Positions 16,701-27,633 of a DNA stretch of 29,998 nucleotides are shown here, in pieces. The number at the start of each line of letters is the position of its first letter. The stretch's first letter is position 1. The notes under the pieces are model-generated. The model searched no databases. It had not been told where the DNA came from and saw only the letters and a list, made by a program, of their open reading frames with translations. Origin of the DNA: Sphacelaria rigidula (lineage: Eukaryota > Phaeophyceae > Sphacelariales); the NCBI GenBank assembly GCA_964200075.2, contig CAXNAA020000070.1, forward strand, positions 1 to 29,998. The letters are read 5' to 3'. The translations under genes were made by a program, and so were the position numbers.

Positions 16701-19422
16701 GCAAGGTGCATTTTCGACCCTAAGGAACGAAACACCTGCAAGTCTAACTTCCGTATGCAGCACCCGCCATCTCCTTTCTCTGCCTATTAAACACTATAGT
16801 ATGGTTTTTGTGGGAGCAAACGCATGCGATCGAAAAACTTGGTGTATTCTCAACTAGGAATGTACCTATTGTGGACGGTATTTCAGCTGGTGCGCAAAGG
16901 CACGGGACTTACGACTTACCATTGCCTCGAGAAACGCACTCCAGCACAGACAACCCTCCTTTGATGCCGCCACGGAAGGTTCGAACTCCTCCAAGTGTTC
17001 TTCAGGCCTATCGCTAGCCATCCTTAGAGTAGTGGGATCGGGCTGTCCGTTTCGTAGTACGACATCGAATACAGAAGATGCGTGCGATGTGTCCACTGCC
17101 GTTGTTGAATTATTCGAGAGATCGCCCAGCATCTGTGGGTACAAATACCATTGAATGGGAGGAAACCCGTTGTTGGACCGCAAGTCGGGGGCCCCTTTTA
17201 TCACACAATGATGTAACAGTTAGCCACGAGTTTGACGTCCTGCGATAGGAAAATTTGCCAAGTCACTACATGCTGGGACTCTTTTTTGGTGCGGTTTGCG
17301 AGATAACACTAGTAGTATTCCACCACCGAGCTACATACCTCAATCACACGGTAGCATCAGAGCAAATTCGACGTGTGATCGAAAACATTAGAGAGTTTCC
17401 GAAAACGCTTACTTGTCATTTCTGAGCGCGTATATATCTCAGGATCAGAAGGTAGCGAAAATTTTTCCCTCCGTCCGTCAAATGTGGTATCCCCCTAACT
17501 TTTTTCCCATGAAGGATTCTGAGATATTTACACTCAGGAACAACAAAAAAGCGTTTCCCGAAACTCTCTAGTGTCTTCTCACAGGGCAATACGTAACCGC
17601 AGATGTGTACTACCTGAGCTACTGCCGTAACATGTAAACTAAGGCACCCACACGTACCTGCAAAAACGCTCCGTGGTGGAGCACTCCTCGCGCTCTCCCA
17701 CACGATTCCCACTTGTCGCTGTACGTATGAAACAGCTGGCGTAACACCACTCTCTGCGCGTACAGAGCTGCTAGGGCTGATCGACCATACATTACCTCCG
17801 GCCTAGTGGAAGACATTAGCAATATTCAGTCAAACAGAACAGAAATTGAATGGGCCATTTGAACTTTTTGCTCACCTAGTACTGAAATGTCATCGCTGTC
17901 GACCCGGCTAGCCATATTTGAACAGTAGGAGCGACATTCCTATTGATTGATCAGCACCTAGCTAGCTACTGGTTTACTCGCATAGCAATTTTGTTTTCAG
18001 CGCGATATAAATATAATTTGAAGCTTCTTATTCTGAACAGCAGCCGAATCACGCAAGGCCGGTGAATACGCGGTAATAATAGCCACCATTACCGTTCGAA
18101 TGATCGTGTTTTCATCTGCAGCGGACTGTTCGTCGCCGTGATGTATTCACAACCGCACACTTGACAAAAAATGGAAAGACGTCGTGAGACATGTGGAATT
18201 GTCCAGAGATGCCGATATCTCGGTGGTAAATGATCCGCCACATATAAATCCACACTCACCGATACGGTGACAACGGCGATTCAAAGTAGTGTGTATTGGG
18301 ACTGTGCTATTCGACCTCTGCCCCAGCGGGGACGACGAAAAAGAGTCCAATTTGCTCGTAAGAGCAACTGAGATACTACTACTATATGTAGACACATATC
18401 GACATTTCGAGGAACAGAGAATAATGCAGTGACCACTTCGTCTCACGCTACCTTGGACTCCATAATCTAGGAGTAACCTCCGAGACGAGTGGAAACACAT
18501 CTTCCAGTAGCAGCCGGTGCATCGCACGCGCCGAGTGAGACCCGTCACCCTCAAAGTCATCCAACGGATAAGCTAAGACCGCGATGTCCACCAGAATCCG
18601 ATAGAAACCATCGAAAGAAACGATCTCCTTTCTATCGAAGACTACCGGGCCACCCGACACCCGTCCCCGATCTTTCAACGGGCAAGGACGCGCGCCTTGC
18701 ACATGTGCCGATAAAATCTCGGCCACAATGAAGGGGTCTATTTCTGGGCCCAAGTCTGGAATCCCTGTGCGTTCGACGGTAGCGGGGTCCACATTGGGAC
18801 AGTAGCCAGGAGATCCCATCCATCCCGCTTCCCGGCAGAGAGTGCACAGCCGAACAAGGAGTCCATCGTGACCTTTCATTCCTCGGAAATACCTTGAATG
18901 TAAACAGAAGACAGCAGAAGCTGCGTCTTCAAGAAAATCATGGCAGCCGTCTCTGTCTGCTGCTTCATGATGGTTTGATCGCTGGTCGCAATGTCTGGGC
19001 GTTCCCCCTGCTCCCACACGGCGCCTTGACGTCCAGTTACTGTCACACCCGGTGAGCATGTCTTGAGTGATAGTTGTTGATGAGGTATTGTGGTTTTTTA
19101 TGTCGACCTCTGACGACTTTGGTCTTCCAGAAGCCGGCCTGTTGTGTGATCCGGATCCTCGTGTGAGATAATTCGTGCATGAGCGGGCTGCTTGGCTTCC
19201 TGTGGTTTTCTTTTGAACAATTTGGCCGTTCTTCTTGTAGTCGCTGGCAAAGAACACGTTCTCTGGCCACTTCGCAAGTTTCGACGATGATTTCGATATA
19301 CACGGGGAGACATGGGCATTCACACGCGTTCGATTCAACCGTGCAGGGACCTTCTTGGTGCCACCGTTTTGACCTACCGCGAAGGGGGCAATAGAAGGAT
19401 CGCTCTGTCGACGGAGGGTCGC
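13341..19422 (-). CDS. Large protein with three TPPP/EF-hand-like modules (5' end unresolved, 7 exons)
   Basis: Seven minus-strand exons (19422-18452, 17802-17658, 17132-16920, 16104-14660, 14487-14263, 13894-13752, 13705-13341) join with GT-AG introns in matching phases to 3507 nt, giving 1168 residues plus TAG. I do not recognise it by name. Three modules share the pattern of a hydrophobic helix ending LF..Y, a second helix with F..F..D or similar, an acidic/variable part, and F..FL..L..(I/M)A: FCLHSRYF to GFYRILVDIAVLAYP; LRQLFHTYSDK to SAFLEAM; LIALFCRYRTK to YQAFLEVLTRMAI. This resembles the fold of TPPP/p25-alpha and cryptic EF-hand repeats of protist cytoskeletal proteins. Function is not assigned. 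The N-terminal exon or exons and start codon are uncertain. Confidence 0.7.
13752..13894 (-). CDS. Minus-strand gene exon f: module 3, closing helix
   Basis: A 143-nt exon, phase 2 in and 1 out. Its acceptor lies behind a run of 14 C on the coding strand and a tctaac branch-point-like word. It encodes a basic stretch (RGRRSRRKG) and LCYQAFLEVLTRMAITSE, the closing motif of module 3. Confidence 0.75.
14263..14487 (-). CDS. Minus-strand gene exon e: module 3, first part
   Basis: A 225-nt exon after 'tttcttag', ending AAG|gtgagc, phase 2 in and 2 out. It encodes YRRGLIALFCRYRTKIASV, then GWIDGEGIRNFVCDFPVL and NDVQLQRLVR. It matches the LF..Y and F..DF parts of the module. Confidence 0.78.
14660..16104 (-). 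CDS. Minus-strand gene exon d: long low-complexity linker
   Basis: A 1445-nt exon with no stop codon over 481 codons, phase 0 in (ctgactaacag acceptor) and phase 2 out (GAA|gtgagg). It starts RYYGALMTSPRIR, then is rich in Ser, Thr, Ala, Arg and Gln with no recognisable domain. It ends GLFEELLDPGVISIYLK. It is the longest open frame in the window, and its length makes chance unlikely. Confidence 0.75.
16920..17132 (-). CDS. Minus-strand gene exon c: module 2 continued
   Basis: A 213-nt phase-0 exon after 'acccacag' and before a consensus gtaagt donor. It encodes MLGDLSNNSTTAVDTSHASS, an acidic stretch (RPEEHLEEFEPS), then CLCWSAFLEAM. The ending is the F..FLE motif that closes each module. 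Confidence 0.75.
17389..17570. mobile_element. Foldback MITE with TA target sites
   Basis: Inverted ends GAGAGTTTCCGAAAACGCTT (17391 on) and AAGCGTTTCCCGAAACTCTC (to 17568) differ at one or two bases and are flanked by TA on both sides. Weaker pairing extends inward to about 65 nt per arm. The TA flanks suggest a Tc1/mariner-type MITE. It lies in the intron between exons b and c of the minus-strand gene. Confidence 0.7.
17658..17802 (-). CDS. Minus-strand gene exon b: start of module 2
   Basis: A 145-nt exon after 'cactag', ending CAG|gtacgt. It continues the reading frame as PEVMYGRSALAALYAQRVVL, then RQLFHTYSDKWESCGRAR and HHGAFLQ. Its phase (2 in, 0 out) fits both neighbours. Confidence 0.7.
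18452..19422 (-). CDS. Minus-strand gene exon a: N-terminal disordered region and module 1
   Basis: A 971-nt exon, phase 0 in and phase 2 out. The acceptor has a strong pyrimidine tract (ctttttttcgttgac, then acaacag). The donor is AAG|gtagcg. The first 165 residues are polar and low-complexity. Module 1 (about 18565-18918) reads AVFCLHSRYF, LLVRLCTLCREAG, DPFIVAEILSAHV and VSFDGFYRILVDIAVLAYP. It then runs ARAMHRLLLEDVFPLV to TPRLWSP. The 5' limit is less sure: an overlapping ORF covers 19043-19777 in another frame, and another acceptor is possible near 19136. Confidence 0.6.
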
Positions 19423-21876
19423 CTGTTGTGTCGTACGCGGTCAACGAAAAAAAGCAAAGCGCGCGTGTACGTTTAGCTTTTCCCGTTTGTACTGGAACAT
19501 CGGAGGAACTTGGATAGTACAAAAGAGGGTGAACAGAATTTGAACCATCACTCCTCGACTGTGCCAGTAAACGAGGGTTGGGGCCTACGGCAACACCTCG
19601 GTCGTGTGTACATGAAAAGCAAAAATATTTTCTTTCTTTTCTCTCCCCGTTGCACTCGGGGGAGCTACTTCTCACCGGTTTCCGTGGTGTCTCTCTTATT
19701 ATTATTATTATTGGTGATATTTCTTGTAAGGAATAGCAGGGACGGTATTGGAAAGGCGAGCCTACGTCTGTGACCACGGGTTCGCGAGATCGGACTAATG
19801 TGCAGAAATAATACTACTACTACAGTACAGTAATAATAATTGTACTCAGAAACCATTGTGATGTGCTGGTGTGCACGAAGGAAGTCCTGTTTGCGCATCT
19901 GCTTGTTCAAAATACTACGGCATGCAAATACCGAACAACCGGCGTCGCTGTGCTCCAGAACATGTGAAGGCCTTCAGCTAGACTAAGCGAGGGAATCTCA
20001 AACCACGCGGTGAAAACACGCCCTTAGTCTGCCCAGGTCGCATTCACCTCCCGCATGTCGCAATATCTTGCATGTGGTGAAATCCAAAGCCAGTTGTTGA
20101 CAGAGAAGATTGGGACTCCAATCCGTGTTGCAAAACAGATGGAGAAGGCCGACGAGTTTTTAAAGCATCAACGTTGCCATGTATCTCTTCATAGATGATA
20201 TTTGGGTAAAGTCTCGGGCGGATGTCTCCCCACCCACCGCGAACAACAAGTCTCTCCCTTTGATGTTTGCGAGCTGGCTGAGGTGCCACATGGGCAGCAC
20301 CTGTATCATCCCATATTACGCATGTTTTTGTCATAATCCAATGTAAAATGTCAATGAGGCGTTTTGGGGTTCTTAGCGGCACCCCGCTCCGTGATACCCG
20401 TAATTCAGTTCGGTGCTACTGAAAGAAGGAAGTGATGGCTTTTCGTGCGACAAGACACGTGCTGGGTGCGCTACAGAAGGAGAGGAACGATGTACAACTA
20501 TCCTTGAAGAAGGCGTGGAAGACTCACCAGCACACCGATGGCTTGGCAAGTCGATTGTTGCTACTGTCTGTACTGACCTACTCTTTGTTGCCTAGACAGG
20601 TCCCAAGTGCTCGCCTGCGTGTTCTTGTGTATCGATCGAGATGCTTAAGTTGTATGGGCCTGGCCCCTTTGCCGAGAGCACTATTTGTGTGTGCTGTGCC
20701 TGTGCGGCATGTGTGATGGTGGTGTGTGGAATATCTGAAGTCTTGAAAAGTTGTTTTCGTGCAGCAGGCACAGTAGTACACCACGGGGCCAGAAGTAAAA
20801 GTTTCTTCAGTACATTCAGTACGTTTACTATCATCCCTTCTTCAGTACATCTACAGCAGCACCCGCACGACAGTGCTGCACTCGTACTTGTAATATGTCG
20901 AGCACAACACACCCTGTCAAACCTGTGCAGGCGTTGATGCATATTTTCCTACAAAGCGATACCGCAACTTGGTGCTTGTAAGGCAAATAATGAACCATCA
21001 AATATAGTGCTGCTCCATCAAGCACTAACGGGTGCGCAGTGCAGAGCAGTACAGTAGTTGACCGTCCGATATGTGAAGTGAGCGAGAGGTTAGTCACAAG
21101 ACAGTAGTAATCAGGCCTACGACGATCTGTGCCAGTTACTGTAGGATTCTCTATACTCGTTAGCAGCAGCTTTTGTGCCTACGGGGGATTAGCACACAGA
21201 AGACGGGAGCAGTGAGTAATATCACAATGACCCCTCTGTTCCGATGCGGTGACAGAGCTACAGCCTGATGTCGTTGTTTGTCAAGGAGTAGCAGACCTTT
21301 GAGTCCTGCAACTACAGAGACCTTCCTTTCACTCCATTCCTGGCCTTGAATATTTTTGCATATGGCCGAAAACCATATTATGGCAGTATACAGACGTCTG
21401 CCTCAGCTACAAGAGTGGTGGAACGTACTGCATACTGTCTGATCATGGGCAAGTGGTTGAGTGAATCGGTATTTCCTATTATATACCGCCCCGTATCAGG
21501 TGGCACCGAGTTCATTGGTACAAGTCGTTATGAAATAATTAAACTCAAATCAGCTGTTTTTTCGTTGTTGTCCATGATTCTCGAACGCATTTCACCCGGG
21601 ATTTCTGTTGGTGTACACATTCGCTACTCAAGCCCCATGCACCACAGAGAGGTCAACACGGTTGAATTGTTCGGGTTTTTTTCATGTCGAGGCCCGGTCT
21701 GGACTTCATTTCCCTCCGCCGGCTGGCTACAGCCCAAAACAATACCGTATCTCGATGATATTTTCACAAGCACCATGTCACCATGAAGCAAGCTTACATT
21801 ACACCTTCGAAAGGGAGCGGTGCTCTAGCACACGGGGTCGCACACGCAAGAGAGTTCCATGTTTACGTTAGCTGCC
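19423..21876. other. Region without a supported gene
   Basis: Open frames exist here (20044-20382 minus, 20432-20716 plus) but have no recognisable domain or consistent splice partners. The upstream exons and promoter of the minus-strand gene probably lie here. A short repeated word (cttcagtacat) occurs at about 20803 and 20839. Confidence 0.4.
19698..19717. repeat. TTA/TAA trinucleotide microsatellite
   Basis: About six TTA units. A second AT-rich trinucleotide patch (actactactac, taataataat) is at 19808-19840. Confidence 0.8.
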
Positions 21877-22371
21877 CTACGTTCGGTGTGTATAGTGCTT
21901 GGTCGTCTTCGCCTTTGCATCTCTAAATAATTGCTGGCGCGGCACCGACTGTATCTTTACCGCAAGATCCGCCAACCCTGGCCATGCCGTGGGCATCGCG
22001 TGAGAACTGTCTGTACGGCACCGATCAGCACGAGCCATCCAGAACAAAAGCACGACGGCCAACAATAGGGAGCCAGCAGCGTTGATGCTGATAAAGTCCT
22101 TTTCTCGGGGTTGTGCCGTCCGGGAGCATAAAACAAAGCACAATGACGACGATAGCACCGTCTTATCCCATGCCCGGCGCGTATCCAAAGCCGTGGAGGG
22201 TACAGGTTCGAGGAGAAGCAAGTTGAGCGCAAATGGAGACTGCAGCGCCAACCTCGGCCACCGCAACCATACCGCAGGCACAACCACGCTCATAGCGAAC
22301 GTTTGGTACACCAACCCGCATAGAGAAAGACTAAACACTCCTTCTGAGGCCGTTGTCGTCCTGGATACCAT
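21877..22371 (-). CDS. Possible small membrane protein (hypothetical)
   Basis: A 164-residue open frame with an ATG start at 22371 and TAG at the low end. Two hydrophobic stretches are visible: VYQTFAMSVVVPAVWL near residue 21 and GSLLLAVVLLFWMA near residue 103, with a basic C-terminus. The region is GC-richer than its flanks. No family is recognised, and a spliced or chance frame is possible. Confidence 0.35.
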   Translation of the reverse strand: MVSRTTTASEGVFSLSLCGLVYQTFAMSVVVPAVWLRWPRLALQSPFALNLLLLEPVPSTALDTRRAWDKTVLSSSLCFVLCSRTAQPREKDFISINAAGSLLLAVVLLFWMARADRCRTDSSHAMPTAWPGLADLAVKIQSVPRQQLFRDAKAKTTKHYTHRT

Positions 22372-22754
22372 CCCTCCGCAGCACGGTCCTGGAATGCGGC
22401 TGCGGGCGGCAGAAGGCCGGTGAAAACAAGTGTCACGGTGTCCATACTGAAATCAAGTTTGCGTTATGAAACGTGAAGGGACTGGTAATAATTTACACTA
22501 AATTACTTGAAATCAGTGCGTTATGAAATTCGGCTCGTATCCATGGACCCACCGCCCATCATGTACTCCAAAACTTTGTCACCTGCTCGGGTTTTTTTTT
22601 CCATCACATCAGTTCGATCTTTCTGGCTCGCGGTTAGCTCGAGCCAATATCTCGAATCAGCCTACAACCTTGTTCTGGGTCAAGGAAGGTACTTTGAACA
22701 GGTGAACCAACTTTTTATTTTCACAAGACTGACAATGAACGGCAGCCTAACTAC

Positions 22755-23068
22755 TCGAGCTCGGAAATTGCACCAGTCATAATTAATGGCTATATATGAT
22801 TTTTTGGATAATGGTTTCAAACCATTTCTTACCGTTACCGGCTACGTATGCTATATGCATTTCTTCCAAATTGGCCCAAATTTAATCTATTTATGAGCTC
22901 TATAATAGTGACGCCATATCGCGTAAAAACGTGCCACCGGCACGGCGCCTCCAGTGGGGCCCCCTTTGCCGGGGGGGGCTTTTTGCCTCGCGGCTGCGCC
23001 GCTCGATGACCAAACCATTATTTACCATTTAATTGGCTAGAGGTTGGACACACCACTTCCGAGCTCTA
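22755..23068. mobile_element. hAT-like MITE, copy 2 (diverged)
   Basis: A 314-bp element in the same orientation as the copy at 2885-3248. It begins TCGAGCTCGGAAATTG and ends CCACTTCCGAGCTCTA. It shares long interior stretches, including ACCGTTACCGGCTA, CACGGCGCCTCCAG and CTCGCGGCTGCGCCGCTCGA. The candidate 8-bp flanks (ctaactac, ccacccac) match at only five positions, so the target duplication has decayed. Confidence 0.75.
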
Positions 23069-23789
23069 CCACCCACCCTTCCCCCTCCCCTCCTCCTCCC
23101 CAGCTACTAAATTCGGGCCTGGAAAAAATGGTGTGATGCCTGGACTGAGATGTGTCACTCTTTGAGTTTGTCAGTGGTTACTCCTATAACCAGTTCAGTA
23201 CAGTCGATATAATCGCTCTCCTCCATGCAGTATCTTTTGAGCCTTACTGAACCGCAGCAGTGAAATGCGGTGCTTGGTTCTGCAGCCCAGGCCAACGTGC
23301 CGTGGTGCCTCGGGGGTGGCATTGTCGTAACCCTCTCAGAATTCTCCCTTCCCATCCCCGGGTCTGATGTCTCAGAATTCAGAGGCGCCCATGGTTGCGG
23401 AAGGATACGAAAACATACATAGCCATTGGAGGAGAACATGCAAAGCAAGCACCCCGCTGTGGTCGGGACAGTTTTGTTCTACAGTAGCACTCTCCGGATG
23501 AAACGTGTCCAAGTGTTTTTCACGTCACCTGCCCTCTGAACCCTCTCTGGTTTTCAAACGTTTTTTAGAGGAAAATCGCAGTGCAAACACTGATGTACCC
23601 CCTTTCGGTCGACTGAAGTGGGAGGTGAACCCTAGGCTTCCATTTATGTTGGAAACTAACCCTTGTTGCTTGTTTACCAGTCCTTTTTGTCAGTCGACGT
23701 GGCATTTAGTATCAGTTCATGTGTTTCCGGGCAATTTGTGCACGCATCGTACGAGTTGGGCCAGCCGAGAAGCGATTCTGCAGTTTGCA

Positions 23790-24058
23790 GGCCCATTATA
23801 CGGCCAATACTTGGAGTTGGACCCTGAAATTTGGTATGGACAATGAGTAGGGCATAATAGAAGAAATTACTGGCGTACACAATTTTTGTTTTTGTTTTCA
23901 TGAGTTAGGGGCATTTTACCTATATTTGAAAACCGATTATTGCCCTTAACTCATGAAAAAAAACCCTTGTGTACATCAGTAATTTTTTTATTATGCCCTA
24001 CTCCTTGTCGATACCAAATTTCAGGGTCCAAATCGAAGTATTGGCCGTATAATGGGCC
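23790..24058. mobile_element. Large imperfect foldback (inverted repeat) element
   Basis: Arm 23790-23913 and arm 23941-24058 are reverse complements with scattered mismatches, around a loop of 27 nt. Shared words include GGCCCATTATACGGCCAATA, GACCCTGAAATTTGGTAT, TAGGGCATAATA, TGTGTAC and CATGAGTTA. It resembles a foldback MITE. No coding capacity is seen. Confidence 0.75.
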
Positions 24059-26510
24059 GTTTAGTGATATGGTCAAAATAAATTCGGAACAGTATTCTGC
24101 AGGCCATGTACGTGCCCACGGTTGGTGTTTGTGTATTGAAATCCTGTGCGGGCGCTCTCGAAGGCATAATTAACAAAGTAAAGTGGGTCAGTTAAAAAAA
24201 AAAAATCCACTGATTCAGGGCGTTTTACTATGAAGACCATATTTCACAAGAACGCCCTAACCTATATGAAAAAAAAACGGAAGACCCTTTTTTATTTTAT
24301 TCGGCACTCTTCTGTGGTTCTCCACACCAAAATCCGTCGTCATCCGCTAAATGCATGGATCGGGAGTTTCATTGAGATTTTAGTATTGGCGCTATCTCCC
24401 TTAGGTATAGGAATTACTAGACACTAGGTTTAATCAACGAGAAAAAATGGGCCCAAACTTTTGAGCAGATGAATACCTCCCCCTTGATTGGACGATTAAT
24501 ACGATATGCGGATCACGGCCCAACTCGTTTGTGTCGACGAGATATTGCTTTTAGAGCTTGAATCCGATTTTAGGCTGGCCCGGCTCGTAGCAGTGACCCT
24601 TTGCCTTCGTCTCTACGTGCAGGTAACTACTGACCGTCGAACAGTAACGGAAATGACGAGCACGATCGAAATCCAAACGGGACCCAACCGGGCAACTGCT
24701 TTTGTCCGCGGTGGGTCTGATCCAACGGAAGTGCTGCATGCAGCGCTGCCGCCCCCGCCGTTAGTGAGCCGCACTTTTGCTGTCGCTGCCCCCCTCCCTC
24801 CATACTTCGCCTTCTCGCTCAGCCCGACTTGTCTAGCCTCGAACCGGCATCGACGATAGTATTTGTCTACTGAATCGCGGAAGTGCTGTACTGTGTACTT
24901 AACCGCACACCTCGGCAGTGCAGTGTGGTAGCGTAGTTGCTGTATTCTCTCCACAGCAGCTGCACGTCGAGCGGGTACACCTATCGGCGCGGATTTGTTG
25001 TGCCGTCAGGTCTCAGTGTGCTCGAGACCGACGAGCAACTAAGACAGGCGAATGGAAGATTTCCGAGGCAGTGTTCAACCACGTCATGGACACGAAGCTG
25101 GGGGGTAATGGCACCCGAGTTGGTTTATATACGACGGCAACGGCTAAAGTATCCCGCGGTTGCCGTTGATTCTGAAAGACGACTCTTGTGCCATTACATC
25201 ACCACTTCTGCCCTGTTCACTTCCGCAGTTGTTTTGGTTGGACGCTGCCTCGGTAGTTTTGCAGTCGCTTGTCAAGCTTGGCTGGCACCCCCTGACTTGA
25301 GATTGGAAGGCGATTCACTCGCTCATCCGTGTATCTGCCTGCTTTTCTACGAGATCGTGCACCGTTATGAGTAGACTCCTGAGTGTGTGGCGGTCACGAT
25401 TTTTCGCCTGAGTGCAGCAAGCATACAGTGAAATATGACGGCAAAATCCTCGTCCTGACGCGTGTACCGGCTTGACATGGATTGAGTGATACACCGATCG
25501 AGTACAGCTACCGTGGAGAGCAAGTACACCAAAACACTGCATTGCTTAAGTCTGTGGTTTAGTATAGTTATGCCCGTTACTTGAGGCCTCACCGACCAAA
25601 AATCCGTGGTCGACAAATAAAAAAATACGCGGAGGGATAATGAAGACGTCATAGACTGGTTCGACCTCGACGAACCTCAGGCGAGCAGAACACGCGCTCC
25701 ATCCCAAGTTACCTGGGTTCAGCATGCGACACAGCTGTGAATTTTTCATCGCCTTGTTCTCGACACAGAGCAAACCGGCCTGTGGCACTTCACACCCCCC
25801 GCACACACTAGACCTGGGGAAGCATGGAGCGGATTTGCCTAATTCGCCACAGCGGACCCGAAAAGCCCCAACACGTTGAAGAAAATGTGTCTTCAAAGTA
25901 CATTTTGGGTTTGGTGCAGTGCGCGCTCTGGAAATGTGCGCCATTATTTGCTAGTTTCTGGTGTGTAGGGAGCACACGCATCAAACCGCAGTCCAATCCT
26001 TCACTTGGTTGCCGAGAAAACCGCGTTGAAAGATGGGCACAACAACAAATTGCAACAAGAGGTGGCACGACAACACGGGCAGCAGTTTCTCTTCTCCTGT
26101 TACTGTAACCCTGTGTACCGGTGTACACCAACATCAGTCCTCGGGTCGGCAACCAAACCGTTGAAACTCTTGCGGTGCAAGCGTGAAGCCTTCTCAAGTT
26201 TAACCTACGAAACCAACCGCATCTGTTTTCATACATTCCATCACTTCTCAGCCGAGTTGCAGCTGTGAGTTGGCGCTCGAGGTTCACAGCGTTTGGGTGG
26301 CGAACGCTCTTCAGTTCCGTGTGCTCAAATTTACCATTACTCGCCGTGAGCTGTGCGCTACTGCTGTGTAGAACTGGCGATTTTTCTGCCGACCTGTCAC
26401 GCCCTATCTTATATTTGTTGTTTCATCTGACACTGGGTGTCGCTCGTTTTCTTCGCCGCTGATCGTCTGCGCCACTCCTTTCATCCTGATCGCTTTGTCG
26501 AATCGTGCAG
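24059..26510. other. Region without a supported gene; possible QCR8 first exon
   Basis: Several open frames of 80 to 160 codons occur on both strands (for example 25808-26287 minus, 24937-25374 plus), with no recognisable domains. The initiator exon of the QCR8-like gene is probably in this stretch but is too short to identify. A mini hairpin resembling the core of the foldback element is at 24217-24258. Confidence 0.4.
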
Positions 26511-26579
26511 GTGACGCGCACGATGTCCCCGTACCAGGTGGATTTGTATTCAAGCTGGATCAAGTCTTGGCCCTCGAAG
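26511..26579 (+). CDS. QCR8-like exon: N-terminal helix
   Basis: A 69-nt phase-0 exon after a pyrimidine-rich tract and 'cgtgcag', ending AAG|gtacgc. It encodes VTRTMSPYQVDLYSSWIKSW and PSK. Confidence 0.72.
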
Positions 26580-27633
26580 GTACGCTCAATGCACACTGTA
26601 GTAAAATATAACATTGATGTATGATGCTGTACTGCGTGTGGCCGTGTCTTCACCGTCGTCGATTTGGCCACATATCACTCTAGAGTTGCATTTTATCGTG
26701 ATTTTAGGCAGGCATGGCATCGACGGAGCAGAAGTATTTCCAGGGGGATACGTGCCATGGAAATTTCATGTAATACGTATTATGTGGAACAGCAGTCAGT
26801 GCTCGCCAAGTGTGTGGGGTTCCTGTCGATGATTGTCCTCGCTCACGGCCCTCACGGACGAGAGGTTGTGTTTTGCGACGAAGCAGGGTTCGACATGACC
26901 AGGAAATCTCACAGCACAGTGTTGGTAACCTTATTTTGCAGTGTATCGCCACATGTAGATCTTTACGCAAGGCGACTGACTGAACAATGACCCTCCAAAA
27001 GTAAGGAGCCTAGTGGCTCGATTATGGACAGGATTTTCTTGCTCTGCACTTCTGTACTTTACATCCAACCATAGGATGCGTTGTGCGGTGTCAGGCGTGT
27101 CTCTCATTCCGGGCTCTCAGTATTTGACCGGAAATCGAGGACGCACGCCAGGTAAATGTTATTGCCAGCATGGAAAAATTCTGGGCTGCGTGCTTTGCTC
27201 TTCTTTTCGTAAACGTTCTGAATCATCTCGAACCGAATGAAAGTAGCAATTCCCGTGGCCTCCCATCACCATAACCATCAAGTAGGCATCCAGTCGTCCT
27301 TTCACGGGGTCTGGTGTTGAGTAGCAGCCGCTTGGCTGCTTTGTTTTGATCTGTAGCGCTCCTCACAAACCGTTTTGCTTCTCCCTCCCCGCCCCCGCCC
27401 TTCTGTGCGCATGTGTTTATCGTGTTTGCTGTCGTCGATTTCTTTGAACGCCGGACGCTGCTTTATTGGGCTGCCGTCCCCGTGTTGTTGGGCGATGATG
27501 CTGTGCTTTGCAGTTGAAGAGCCGGTGGACAGAGACCGGTCCCGAGCTTCTTCTGGCCTTGTTTATGGGACCCGGGTTGATCAAGATCGCGAAGTGGGAG
27601 CACGAAACCGTCAAGTACGGCAACCGCGACTAA
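26511..27633 (+). CDS. QCR8-like subunit of mitochondrial complex III (last two exons)
   Basis: Exons 26511-26579 and 27514-27633 join in phase 0 over a 934-nt intron and end in TAA, giving 62 residues. The protein reads RTMSPYQVDLYSSWIKSWPS, then LKSRWTETGPELLLALFMGP, then GLIKIAKWEHETVKYGNRD. Plant QCR8 has the same layout: a SPFQQ-type start, a Trp/Lys-rich helix, one membrane span and a charged tail ending with E..K. QCR8 is a small single-span subunit of the cytochrome bc1 complex of the mitochondrial inner membrane. An upstream initiator exon is expected, since the family is about 70 residues. Translation could also start at the Met at 26523, giving 58 residues. Confidence 0.72.
27514..27633 (+). 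CDS. QCR8-like last exon: membrane span and tail
   Basis: A 120-nt exon after 'ctttgcag', encoding 39 residues and TAA. The hydrophobic part is PELLLALFMGPGLIKIA, followed by KWEHETVKYGNRD. Confidence 0.75.
   Translation: MKSRWTETGPELLLALFMGPGLIKIAKWEHETVKYGNRD

Noticed and set aside
19043-19777. Minus-strand open frame of 244 codons overlapping exon a
   Set aside because: It overlaps exon a in another frame, includes microsatellite-encoded isoleucines, and has no motif. Exon a links in phase to the downstream exons and carries module 1. Part of the 244-codon frame could still be an upstream exon.
20044-20382. Minus-strand frame of 112 codons as an upstream exon of the minus-strand gene
   Set aside because: Its best donor is in phase 2, while exon a starts in phase 0, and its own acceptor options give stops. 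Left unassigned.
20432-20716. Plus-strand frame starting MMAFRATRHVLGALQKERND as a new gene
   Set aside because: The first 40 residues look helical and plausible, but the rest is not protein-like and no downstream exon was found.
24506-25374. Plus-strand frames at 24506-24859 and 24937-25374
   Set aside because: A possible acceptor and a hydrophobic stretch were seen, but there is no domain, and the first overlaps two copies of the SINE-tail motif.
25808-26287. Minus-strand frame of 159 codons
   Set aside because: Composition is not protein-like (many Cys, Arg and Thr in no pattern) and overlapping frames on both strands are equally long.
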